Positions 1-7,232 of a stretch of 11,719 bases of DNA are shown in pieces (position 1 is the stretch's first letter; each line of letters opens with the position of its first letter). The DNA is from Alistipes sp. (GTDB lineage Bacteria > Bacteroidota > Bacteroidia > Bacteroidales > Rikenellaceae). Where the stretch lies: NCBI GenBank assembly GCA_017380275.1, contig JAFOEH010000329.1:1-11719 (forward strand). Reading direction: 5' to 3'. The position numbers and the translations under genes were made by a program. Under the pieces are notes generated by a model. It was not told the origin of the DNA. It was given only the letters and a program-made list of their open reading frames with translations, and made no database searches.

Positions 1-33
1 ATTCATAACATTTAAGTTTTGGGGTTACAACCA

Positions 34-1473
34 CTACAATACACTCTCCAGCACCGGCATAGCACCCTGCTGCTTGATGTCGCTCACCATTTGCAAATAC
101 AACTCCACAAAGGCCGGCGAAGCCTTCAGGTCGGTACTGCTGAAGGCCGAAAGGCCCAAGAAATCGACAGGATTATCGCTCGCAATAAGGGCCTCGTCCT
201 CAGCGGTAAGCCACGGCTCGGCAACCTCAAACGAAGCGCCTTTGTCGTCCACCTTGTACTTTAGATAGTGGCGGTAGGCGGCAATCAGATATGCCACTCG
301 CTTGAGTTCTGCGCCGTCGGCAATCATCTTAATCAGATTGGGCATAACATATACGGGGAACTTCGAAATGCCGTCAAAACAGAGACGCGCCACCTGATCG
401 CTCACCGAGCGGTTGCCAAAACGCTCGACAAGAGTCTGCTTGTAGAGCTCAAGGTCGGTATTTCCGGGCGCGGGGACATAGGGCGTAATATCCTCGTCCA
501 TAAACACACGTACAAACTTGGCAATGTGCTCATCGTGCATCGCATCATCCACCTTGCGATATCCAGCCAGGAAAGAGGGGTAAGAGAGCAGCGTATGAGA
601 GGCATTGAGCAGGCTAAGTTTCATATTCTCGTACGCGGTTACATCGTCTGTAAACTCGGCACCTACACTCTCCCACGCAGGGCGACCTGCGATGAAGTTG
701 TCCTCGATAACCCACTGAATGAAATCCTCGCAATAGACGGGAGCCTTATCCTCCGTGCCATTCTTCTCGTTCAGTCTCACGATATCTTCAGGGCGCGTAG
801 CGGGCGTGATGCGATCAACCATACTATTGGGGAATGTAACATTTTCTGCTACCCACGCTGCTAACTCCTCATCTTGCGCCTTGAAGAATGTGCTGAAGGC
901 CTTGCGTGCTGTATTACCATTATGTTGCAGATTATCACACGAGAGAATCGTTATAGGGCCGTTGCCCAAAGCCTTGCGACGACGCAAGCCCTCGGCTATG
1001 AATCCAAAGACGGTCTTGGGCGAGAGAGGATTCTGCAAATCGTGCTGAATTGTCGGATCGTCAAGGATAAACTCGCCGGTTGACTTCTCCATATTGTATC
1101 CGCCCTCGGTAATGGTGAGCGTAATGATGCGAATACTCTTGTCAGCGATCTTTGCAAGGATGGCCTCAGCCTCCTCCATAGCCCAGTAAAGCTCAACCAG
1201 CGAACCGATACAATACGCCTCATCCACGCCGTCACGGCCACACACGGTAAGCGTATAGATCTGCTCCTGAGACTTTAGCGAACGATAGAGTGGCTCATCG
1301 CTGGGCAGCAGCATTGCACCACATATACCCCACTGGTGCTGTGAAGCATTCTCCAGAAGTAGATTGGTATAATACTCTGCGTGAGCACGATGAAAATTAC
1401 CAACACCAATGTGCAGAATACCTGCAGAGACCTGATTACGGCTGTAGTTGTAAGAAATTAGCTGTGTTTTCAT
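34..1473 (-). CDS. Mannitol/hexuronate dehydrogenase family oxidoreductase (mannitol 2-dehydrogenase, fructuronate or tagaturonate reductase)
   Basis: This 479-residue protein belongs to the polyol-specific long-chain dehydrogenase family. These cytoplasmic NAD(P)-dependent enzymes interconvert a polyol or aldonate with its ketose or keto-acid. The dinucleotide-binding turn GVGNFHRAH is at residues 23-31. The catalytic set known from Pseudomonas mannitol 2-dehydrogenase is present: Asn181 in SCDNLQHNG, Asp220 in VDRITP, and Lys285, Asn290 and His293 in KLSLLNASH. QWVIED, also typical of the family, is at about 253-258. Length is normal and no break is seen. It is the last of three leftward genes, starting 33 bases after the stop of the beta-helix lipoprotein gene, with no TAnnTTTG element in that gap, so it is probably co-transcribed. 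The sequence alone does not separate mannitol, fructuronate and tagaturonate activity. A neighbouring polysaccharide-lyase-like protein would fit a uronate substrate, but this is inference. Confidence 0.9.
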   Translation of the reverse strand: MKTQLISYNYSRNQVSAGILHIGVGNFHRAHAEYYTNLLLENASQHQWGICGAMLLPSDEPLYRSLKSQEQIYTLTVCGRDGVDEAYCIGSLVELYWAMEEAEAILAKIADKSIRIITLTITEGGYNMEKSTGEFILDDPTIQHDLQNPLSPKTVFGFIAEGLRRRKALGNGPITILSCDNLQHNGNTARKAFSTFFKAQDEELAAWVAENVTFPNSMVDRITPATRPEDIVRLNEKNGTEDKAPVYCEDFIQWVIEDNFIAGRPAWESVGAEFTDDVTAYENMKLSLLNASHTLLSYPSFLAGYRKVDDAMHDEHIAKFVRVFMDEDITPYVPAPGNTDLELYKQTLVERFGNRSVSDQVARLCFDGISKFPVYVMPNLIKMIADGAELKRVAYLIAAYRHYLKYKVDDKGASFEVAEPWLTAEDEALIASDNPVDFLGLSAFSSTDLKASPAFVELYLQMVSDIKQQGAMPVLESVL

Positions 1474-1506
1474 AATTACGGGAATTATATTTACATCATT
1501 TAACTA

Positions 1507-2997
1507 TCACTGCTGAATGTAAGTAATCTGGATATCCTTTTCGCCCAGGGCCTGCTCCACGGCTGCGGGGAAATCCTGATTGAAAGGATAGTCGCCCCAC
1601 GGCTGGCCTATACGACCGCCCTCGGCATCGAGATACTGCACATAGGTGTTACCCTCCATCACGGGCAACCACTCGGCTTTGTCGGCCACAACATTTATAA
1701 GCGTTGATTTACTGCGATCGAAGATATTGTTGCGAATCACGAAACCGTACGCCTGATTGTAATGCATCCACCACGACTTGAGGTGCTCACCCCAGCTCGA
1801 ACCGCGCTGACTACCCCATCCGTAGCCCGAAAGACGCAGAATGTTACCCTCATAACGCACATTTTTCATATACCCTTGCGTCGGCTTGTACTGCGCTCCG
1901 AGATAATACTCGATAGACATCTCGCAGCGCTCGATAAGATTGTTGGTAAAGGCCACGTTGTGCATCGAGCGTGATGCATCGCTGATATTATCCTGATTTT
2001 GATTGGTGATACCGGCATCGTAGATCTGGTATATATAGCAATTATCGACTATATACTTACCGCAACCGCCGTAAATCTCCACACCATTACCATATCGCGA
2101 CGGACGACCTCCCGTCTTGGGTGCAGGCGACAGGATAGAGCCACCGATCCAGCCAATAACGCAGTTGGTAACGGTGAGGCCCTGCGTCGTACTGCCTCCG
2201 ATACCGTGCGAACCGCCATACATCACACACAGATTGTCGATATGCACGTTATCCGTTGTCTGCACGACGGTGCCGTGTGTGAGAAGTTCGATAGACGAGA
2301 ATCGCTCTGCGGGATTGCCCTGCGAAGAGTAGAGGTAGAGACGATGCGACTCCTGATAGTCGTGGAAGAAGTCCAAATCGACATTCAGATCCTCGCCGCT
2401 ATTGAAGGGCTCTCCCGTAAATAGATTTGTAGTCGAGCCATCGGGGTGAATTCGCTGCGTAATTTTGCGTGCAACCTGCTCACCCGCATTGAATACGAGC
2501 GTACCCACATCATCGGGCAGATCCTCCGAGTAGACATATACGTTCTTGGTCGAGGTCTCAACCCACTCTCCCACCTGGGCTGCATCGTAGGGCGAACCAT
2601 ATATGCGGGGCTTCTCGCCTCGTCCGTATGCCGAGTAGGTAACGCCTGGCTTGGTGTATATTCGGCCACGCCACACATCACCTCGACGGAACATAACGCC
2701 ATCCTCAGGCTTCAGTTCCAGCGAGTTCATACGATCCAGTGTGCGAATTGCACTCTTGGGCGAGAGGCCATCGTTAGCATCGTCGCCATCAGCCGACACA
2801 TAATACACCGTTCCTGCTGGCGCCACCTCGCTCTTTGAGCGGAGCACCTTGCGTTTCATCTTCTCGGCCTTGCGGTCAATATCCTTGAGTCTTAGGGATG
2901 TACTCTCCTGTTCGATCTGTCCATTGGGCAGGGGCTGCTCCGCGCAAGCTGTCATCAGGAGTGAAAGGAGCGAGATAAAGAGAATAAACTGTTTCAT
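1507..2997 (-). CDS. Right-handed beta-helix lipoprotein (pectate-lyase-like architecture)
   Basis: The protein is 496 residues from the chosen start. It opens with a lipoprotein signal: Lys2, a hydrophobic stretch at about 4-15, and the lipobox MTAC with Cys18 as lipidation site, so it should be anchored in the periplasm or on the cell surface. A frame open further upstream, to 3123, adds 42 residues with no signal character and overlaps the preceding gene, so this start is preferred. Residues 64-111 (YYVSADGDDANDG onward, then MFRRGDVWRG) are typical of the N-terminal cap of Bacteroidota beta-helix proteins. Repeated rungs follow at about 250-430, such as NVHIDNLCVMYGG, LTVTNCVIGW, YIVDNCYIYQ, VAFTNNLIER and FVIRNNIFDR. 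The fold is shared by pectate lyases and other polysaccharide lyases or hydrolases. I see no diagnostic catalytic motif and name no substrate. Its start lies 17 bases after the phosphoesterase stop. Confidence 0.85.
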   Translation of the reverse strand: MKQFILFISLLSLLMTACAEQPLPNGQIEQESTSLRLKDIDRKAEKMKRKVLRSKSEVAPAGTVYYVSADGDDANDGLSPKSAIRTLDRMNSLELKPEDGVMFRRGDVWRGRIYTKPGVTYSAYGRGEKPRIYGSPYDAAQVGEWVETSTKNVYVYSEDLPDDVGTLVFNAGEQVARKITQRIHPDGSTTNLFTGEPFNSGEDLNVDLDFFHDYQESHRLYLYSSQGNPAERFSSIELLTHGTVVQTTDNVHIDNLCVMYGGSHGIGGSTTQGLTVTNCVIGWIGGSILSPAPKTGGRPSRYGNGVEIYGGCGKYIVDNCYIYQIYDAGITNQNQDNISDASRSMHNVAFTNNLIERCEMSIEYYLGAQYKPTQGYMKNVRYEGNILRLSGYGWGSQRGSSWGEHLKSWWMHYNQAYGFVIRNNIFDRSKSTLINVVADKAEWLPVMEGNTYVQYLDAEGGRIGQPWGDYPFNQDFPAAVEQALGEKDIQITYIQQ

Positions 2998-3014
2998 CGT
3001 TTGCTTCGTATTAG

Positions 3015-3998
3015 TTATACAAATTCGATTTCGTGGGCATAGCCGAAGTAGTTGGCTCCGACCGTATATTGAACGGCCGTCGGAGAGAACTGCTCCTCGA
3101 AAAATTCGTGCATATGGCCGCACAGAATAGCTTTGAGCTGTGGCTGTTCTTTAAGCCAATCACAGAAGTCGTACGTGGGCTGATCAATGTCGTAGGATAC
3201 AGCACGGCTGCGATAGGTTTCGGATGCGGCGCTCTTCGGGTCGCGTCTGAAATCCTCGATCACCTTGGGCGGCGTAGCGACCATATAACTCGTGCGACCC
3301 TGATGGCGAGTAAGCGCATCGAGGCAATGTTTGTGGGTGTAGAAGGGGATGTGACACAACAGCACGACGGGCAAACCGCGCTCAAACTCGCGCTTAACGG
3401 CGGCGTGCTGCTCGGCCGTAACGTAGTAATATACATTGTCGATGGCGACAAAATTCACACCGTTTATCACGCGCGATGCCACGGTCAGATCATTCGGGAA
3501 TACGGCCTGCACCTTATCGTAGCTCTGCGCCTTATACTCGGCATTCTCCTTCGCTCCGCCCACATATTGCGAGAATTCGTGATTGCCGGCCGAGGTGTAC
3601 CAATCGCCCGTACCAAACGTGGCAGCTATGAAATCGAGATTGGCCTCGCTCACAAAGTCCTGCATATCGCCCGTATGCATAATTGTCAAATTTCGTTCAC
3701 GCGCATACCGAATAGCTGCATCCAGATACTGCTCAGCCATCGGGAAGGCCTTGCCTCGCGACGCCGCCAGAGTATGCTTGCGCTCATTGTCGCGACTATC
3801 GACACGCGTGAGGTGGGTATCCGAGATGTGCAACACACGAATCGGCGCCGAAGCACCCACTGCAATCTTCAGCCGTTTCACCTCCTTGAGTGATATGGGC
3901 TCATCGGCCAACTCAGCCAAACGTGCATAAGCCTGCCCAGGCAACTGAGAGACCAAGAACAACCCTCCGCACAAATGTAAAAATTCACGTCTTTTCAT
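3015..3998 (-). CDS. Secreted calcineurin-like metallophosphoesterase
   Basis: This 327-residue protein carries the full binuclear-metal set of the calcineurin-like phosphoesterase superfamily: SDTH (Asp60, His62), TGD (Asp111), GNHE (Asn139, His140), CHIP (His216) and CGHMH (His295, His297). It is therefore probably an active phosphomono- or diesterase. The N-terminus MKRREFLHLCGG, a hydrophobic stretch and an AYA site near residue 25 form a secretion signal. The RREFL core resembles a twin-arginine (Tat) signal, which would suit a metalloenzyme folded before export. Translation could open upstream at 4055, but those 19 extra residues would bury the signal, so the start at 3998 is preferred. 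It is the first gene of the leftward three-gene cluster, about 80 bases downstream of a TAnnTTTG element. The substrate is unknown. Co-transcription with a beta-helix protein and a sugar dehydrogenase hints at phosphorylated carbohydrate or nucleotide-sugar, as inference only. Confidence 0.88.
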   Translation of the reverse strand: MKRREFLHLCGGLFLVSQLPGQAYARLAELADEPISLKEVKRLKIAVGASAPIRVLHISDTHLTRVDSRDNERKHTLAASRGKAFPMAEQYLDAAIRYARERNLTIMHTGDMQDFVSEANLDFIAATFGTGDWYTSAGNHEFSQYVGGAKENAEYKAQSYDKVQAVFPNDLTVASRVINGVNFVAIDNVYYYVTAEQHAAVKREFERGLPVVLLCHIPFYTHKHCLDALTRHQGRTSYMVATPPKVIEDFRRDPKSAASETYRSRAVSYDIDQPTYDFCDWLKEQPQLKAILCGHMHEFFEEQFSPTAVQYTVGANYFGYAHEIEFV

Positions 3999-4083
3999 AT
4001 ACTGTTGTTTTTCGTATTCGTAGTAGCCAGCTATAAGAGTGAATTGCGTTAGCAAACGCTCATCACGGCGCTGGTTTTGATTT

Positions 4084-4091
4084 CAAAGTTA
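4084..4091 (-). promoter_or_regulatory. Candidate Bacteroidota -7 promoter element for the leftward operon
   Basis: Read on the minus strand this is TAACTTTG, matching TAnnTTTG. It lies 85 bases upstream of the phosphoesterase start, giving a leader of roughly 75-80 bases. No clear TTTG is found at the -33 distance. The 8-base palindrome TTAGCTAA at 4089-4096 overlaps the element. Confidence 0.45.
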
Positions 4092-4126
4092 GCTAATTTT
4101 CAGCTTAGATATTCTTTTAATCTGAA

Positions 4127-4147
4127 TTATTATCGATTTTATTATCG
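4127..4147. repeat. Short tandem direct repeat TTATTATCG x2
   Basis: TTATTATCG occurs at 4127-4135 and again at 4139-4147, with a 12-base period. It sits just past the 3' end of the DNA glycosylase gene and 36 bases or more upstream of the leftward promoter element. It could be a regulator site or simply A/T-rich sequence. No function can be shown. Confidence 0.3.
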
Positions 4148-4149
4148 TT

Positions 4150-4737
4150 TTAGAGCAACTGCTCGGTTGTGAAGAAGTGGCGGTAGTGGATCGCCTTTTT
4201 ATCGAGTGCAAGGGGGTATGCACGCGAGGTGGAGGGCATACGCCAGAAGCGGATTGGGCCACAAGGAAGCTCGAGCGTAGTGTAACTACCGATGGCAGGA
4301 CTTGCGCAGGCGAACTGCTCGACGATTAAGTCGGTAGCACGCTGGCCCGTTGTAACGATGGCTTGACAAAGTGGAATTCGAGCGAGCAATGCCGCAACGT
4401 CGGTCGGGGTTACGACCTCAAGGAATTTGTCGGAAGCGTTGTCTTTCAGACGCTTGACAGCGGTTGCCGTATCGTAGAGTGCAATTCCCTGATGCGCACA
4501 GAAATCTACAATACGCTCACGATCGAATCGGCGCTCCTCGACAATCTCAAAATGCGTTTTATCACCGAAGAACAACAATCCCACGATGCGCCACATATCG
4601 TTCTGGCGATTGGGGTAGAAGAACTCCATCGACCAGCGTTCGCGCTTGGGCGGGAAGCTGCCGAGCATCAGCACTCGTGCGCCATCGGGCAGAAAGGGCT
4701 CCAGAGGATGGTATTCGATGGGGATATTTGCTGTCAT
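4150..4737 (-). CDS. Uracil-DNA glycosylase superfamily protein (hypoxanthine-DNA glycosylase-like)
   Basis: The protein is 195 residues from the selected start and should be a cytoplasmic base-excision repair enzyme that removes deaminated bases. The active-site motif of the superfamily appears as LGSFPP at 25-30, followed by FFYPNRQNDMW at 39-49, similar to the YxNPRNxFW stretch of the hypoxanthine-DNA glycosylase branch. The C-terminal DNA-intercalation motif is RMPSTSRAYP at 166-175. Length fits small single-domain members of the superfamily. A longer reading from 4836 adds 33 hydrophobic, Leu/Ile-rich residues encoded by the A/T-rich intergenic DNA. They would run through the likely promoter, so the internal Met is preferred. 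The gene stands alone, divergent from the aromatic operon. Base preference (uracil or hypoxanthine) cannot be decided from the sequence. Confidence 0.82.
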   Translation of the reverse strand: MTANIPIEYHPLEPFLPDGARVLMLGSFPPKRERWSMEFFYPNRQNDMWRIVGLLFFGDKTHFEIVEERRFDRERIVDFCAHQGIALYDTATAVKRLKDNASDKFLEVVTPTDVAALLARIPLCQAIVTTGQRATDLIVEQFACASPAIGSYTTLELPCGPIRFWRMPSTSRAYPLALDKKAIHYRHFFTTEQLL

Positions 4738-4782
4738 TGTAATAGAATTATAGTGTAAAATTAGCACTAATTTCAGTAACAA

Positions 4783-4790
4783 CAAAATTA
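4783..4790 (-). promoter_or_regulatory. Candidate -7 promoter element for the DNA glycosylase gene
   Basis: Read on the minus strand this is TAATTTTG, a match to TAnnTTTG, 45 bases upstream of the selected start. No good -33 TTTG is visible, and the surrounding DNA is A/T-rich, so a chance match is possible. Confidence 0.4.
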
Positions 4791-4852
4791 TATATAATGT
4801 AAATTTATTGATTCGACAGAGAGGAATAGTGAACATTTTGGCGCAGAATCAT

Positions 4853-4860
4853 TATATTTG
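4853..4860 (+). promoter_or_regulatory. Candidate -7 promoter element for the aromatic-metabolism operon
   Basis: TATATTTG matches TAnnTTTG and ends 18 bases before the ATG of the first operon gene. Transcription would start near 4865 and leave a leader of only about 12-15 bases. A TTTTG at 4836-4840 is too close to act as the -33 box. No other TAnnTTTG was noticed in the short gaps between the downstream genes. Confidence 0.45.
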
Positions 4861-4878
4861 CATAAATATAATCCAATT

Positions 4879-5628
4879 ATGAGAATTACGATTCTACAAC
4901 GCGATATTGAGTGGTGCGCTACGGAGAAGAACCTGCAACGAGCCAGCGAGGCAATTGATCGTACGCCAGGGTCGGATTTGTATGTACTGCCAGAGATGTT
5001 CTCGACGGGATTCTGTACCGAGCCGAGTGGTGTGGCTGAAGAAGAAAATGGGGCGACACTCCAATGGATGCAACGAAAGGCTGCGGAGGTGAATGCCGCC
5101 ATTGCCGGAAGTGTGGCCGTTGAGGTTGAGGGGCGTTTCTACAACCGTTTCTACTTCGTTAAGCCCGATGGAGAGGTGGCATACTACGACAAGAAACACC
5201 TATTCACCTACGGCGGAGAGCACTTGCGATTTACGGCAGGTGATGTGCGTCGAGTGGTTGAATGGCGCGGTGTAAGGATTTTGCTGGAGGTTTGTTACGA
5301 TTTACGATTCCCCACGTGGGCACGCAACCGCGAAGATTACGACATGATTCTATACGTTGCAAGCTGGCCTACGCCTCGCATTGCGGCGTGGAGTGCGCTG
5401 TTGGTAGCCCGAGCGATTGAGAATCAATGTTATGTGGCGGGAGTAAATCGCGTGGGAACAGATCCGACGTGCGAGTACAATGGTGCGAGCGTGGTGGTTG
5501 ATCCCTACGGCAAGGTTATCGCCGAGTGCGCTCTCAGCGAGGAGTGCGAGGCTACGACGGAGATCGACATGGAGGCATTGGAGGCTTTCCGTGAGAAATT
5601 CCCCGTATTGAAAGATGCAGATATTTAG
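4879..5628 (+). CDS. Nitrilase-superfamily amidohydrolase, omega-amidase type (YafV/NIT2-like)
   Basis: This 249-residue cytoplasmic enzyme has the nitrilase Glu-Lys-Cys triad: Glu39 in LPEMFSTGF, Lys105 in YDKKHLF and Cys139 in LLEVCYDLRFP. The stretches MFSTGF, YGGEH and YDLRFP, with an overall length near 250, are characteristic of omega-amidases, which hydrolyse alpha-ketoglutaramate or alpha-ketosuccinamate to the keto-acid and ammonia. These substrates are by-products of glutamine or asparagine transamination. The start MRITILQ is chosen over an upstream Met at 4858 because family members begin this way and the upstream codon lies inside the likely promoter element. The gene is first in the operon, and its stop is only 11 bases before the iorA start. 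That placement suggests it pulls a glutamine-dependent transamination by the aminotransferase three genes downstream. The family call is firm; exact substrate is inferred. Confidence 0.88.
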   Translation: MRITILQRDIEWCATEKNLQRASEAIDRTPGSDLYVLPEMFSTGFCTEPSGVAEEENGATLQWMQRKAAEVNAAIAGSVAVEVEGRFYNRFYFVKPDGEVAYYDKKHLFTYGGEHLRFTAGDVRRVVEWRGVRILLEVCYDLRFPTWARNREDYDMILYVASWPTPRIAAWSALLVARAIENQCYVAGVNRVGTDPTCEYNGASVVVDPYGKVIAECALSEECEATTEIDMEALEAFREKFPVLKDADI

Positions 5629-5639
5629 TTAGGAGAGAT

Positions 5640-7232
5640 ATGATTTCAAAAAGATTATTATTGGGCGATGAAGCCATCGCCCTGGGGGCTATACACGCAG
5701 GCATAAGTGGCGTTTATGCCTACCCAGGAACCCCCTCGACAGAGATAACGGAGTTTATTCAGGCTACGGCCCCTGAGCTGCGCAGCCGCTGGTGCACGAA
5801 CGAGAAGACAGCGATGGAGGCTGCACTCGGAATGTCGTATGCGGGCAAGCGCGCCATAGTCTGTATGAAGCACGTCGGAATGAATGTGGCGGCCGATGCC
5901 TTTGTTAATTCTGCGATTACGGGCGTCAATGGCGGATTGGTCGTCCTGGCGGCGGATGATCCGTCGATGCACTCATCGCAGAATGAGCAGGACTCGCGTT
6001 TCTACGGCAAGTTTGCGATGATTCCGACGCTTGAGCCATCGTCGCAGCAGGAGGCATACGACATTATGCCCTACGCCTTCGCGCTCTCAGAGCAGATGCG
6101 ACTGCCCGTGCTGATGCGCGTGGTGACGCGCCTCGCGCACTCGCGTGCGGGCGTGATGACCTCAACGCCGATCCCACAGAACAAGCTCAACCCCGACAGC
6201 GAGCGCACACATTGGGTGCTACTGCCCGGAAATGCGCGTCGTCAATATGCGTCGCTTGTGGAGAAGCAGGCGCAGTTACTCGCCTCGTCGGAGGCCTCGC
6301 CATACAATAAGTTGCACGACGTGGATAGGGCCAAAGTGGGTGTTGTGGCGTGCGGAATTGCGTATAACTATGTAATGGAGAATTGTCCTGCGAAGTTGTG
6401 GATTCCCGTGCTGAAGGTGTCGCAATATCCTCTGCCCGAGGCGGCGATAAAGGCTTTGGCTACGAAGTGCGACGCGCTGCTGGTGGCCGAGGATGGCCAG
6501 CCCGTTGTAGAGGAGCAGATCAAGGCTCTGCTTGGAGCGGGTTATGCTGTGCGTGGTCGTTTGACGGGCGATTTGCCGCGTATGGGCGAGCTTACGCCCG
6601 ACAGCGTGGGGGCGGCATTGGGAATTACTGCCGAGCAGAAGTTCACAACAGCCGAGAATGTAGTGCCACGTCCGCCTGCGCTGTGTCAGGGTTGTGGCCA
6701 CAGAGATGTCTATGATGCACTGAACAGAGTGGCTGCGGAGTATGCCGATGCGCGTATTTTTGGAGATATTGGTTGCTATACGTTGGGAGCTTTGCCGCCG
6801 TTCCGTGCCATCGACTCGTGCGTGGATATGGGTGCCTCGATCACGATGGCCAAAGGTGCTGCCGACGCGGGCGTACACCCAGCGATTGCAGTGATTGGCG
6901 ACTCGACCTTCACCCACTCGGGAATGACGGGATTGCTGGATGCGGTGAATGATAACTCGCGTATTACGATCGTAATCTCGGATAATCTCACAACGGCAAT
7001 GACAGGAGGTCAGGACTCGGCAGGAACCAATAAGTTTGAGGCTATATGCCTTGGTCTGGGAGTTGATCCTGCTCACGTCAAGGTGGTTGTACCCCTACAG
7101 AAAAATATGGAGGAGATCACACGCATCATACGCGAGGAGATTGAGTATGACGGCGTTTCGGTGATCATACCCCGCCGAGAGTGCATCCAGACCCTCAACC
7201 GTAAACTTCGTAAAAAAAGAGCCCAAGAGTAA
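5640..7232 (+). CDS. iorA: Indolepyruvate:ferredoxin oxidoreductase, alpha subunit, lacking the C-terminal ferredoxin domain
   Basis: With IorB this enzyme interconverts aryl-pyruvates plus CoA and aryl-acetyl-CoA plus CO2, exchanging electrons with ferredoxin. The 530 residues show the N-terminal pyrimidine domain (YAYPGTPSTE at 27-35, and NEKTAMEA at 54-61 with the cofactor-activating Glu60). A middle domain lies at about 230-310. The C-terminal thiamine-diphosphate domain has CQGCGHRD at 349-356, GDIGCYTLG at 375-383, the magnesium-binding motif starting GDSTFTHSG at 420-428, and DNLTTAMTGGQ at 448-458. The protein ends soon after RREC (512-515), where archaeal IorA, about 600 or more residues long, continues into two [4Fe-4S] clusters; no CxxCxxC motif is present. 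AGGAG at 5631-5635 is a Shine-Dalgarno-like sequence, unusually close to the ATG. The stop overlaps the iorB start by one base (TAATG). Confidence 0.95.
   Translation: MISKRLLLGDEAIALGAIHAGISGVYAYPGTPSTEITEFIQATAPELRSRWCTNEKTAMEAALGMSYAGKRAIVCMKHVGMNVAADAFVNSAITGVNGGLVVLAADDPSMHSSQNEQDSRFYGKFAMIPTLEPSSQQEAYDIMPYAFALSEQMRLPVLMRVVTRLAHSRAGVMTSTPIPQNKLNPDSERTHWVLLPGNARRQYASLVEKQAQLLASSEASPYNKLHDVDRAKVGVVACGIAYNYVMENCPAKLWIPVLKVSQYPLPEAAIKALATKCDALLVAEDGQPVVEEQIKALLGAGYAVRGRLTGDLPRMGELTPDSVGAALGITAEQKFTTAENVVPRPPALCQGCGHRDVYDALNRVAAEYADARIFGDIGCYTLGALPPFRAIDSCVDMGASITMAKGAADAGVHPAIAVIGDSTFTHSGMTGLLDAVNDNSRITIVISDNLTTAMTGGQDSAGTNKFEAICLGLGVDPAHVKVVVPLQKNMEEITRIIREEIEYDGVSVIIPRRECIQTLNRKLRKKRAQE

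Noticed and set aside
1..33. Terminator after the dehydrogenase gene at the left edge
   Set aside because: The 33 bases contain no hairpin, only a short T-rich stretch; the end of the transcript cannot be judged from this window.
268..864. Plus-strand open frame of 198 codons opposite the dehydrogenase gene
   Set aside because: The minus-strand dehydrogenase has all family motifs across this region; the opposite frame has no recognisable domain and is a by-product of codon bias.
2998..3123. 42-residue N-terminal extension of the beta-helix lipoprotein
   Set aside because: It overlaps the end of the phosphoesterase gene and would place the lipoprotein signal inside the chain; the internal Met at 2997 gives a proper signal peptide.
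3033..3893. Plus-strand open frame of 286 codons opposite the phosphoesterase gene
   Set aside because: It lies almost wholly over a well-supported metallophosphoesterase and shows no motif or ribosome-binding context of its own.
4738..4836. 33-residue hydrophobic extension of the DNA glycosylase, which could be read as a membrane anchor
   Set aside because: The residues are Leu/Ile-rich because the DNA is A/T-rich; the stretch holds the likely promoter, and the family starts near the chosen Met.
6276..7076. Minus-strand open frame of 266 codons opposite iorA
   Set aside because: It covers the conserved thiamine-binding half of IorA; the translation is Arg/His-rich with no domain, as expected from an antisense shadow.
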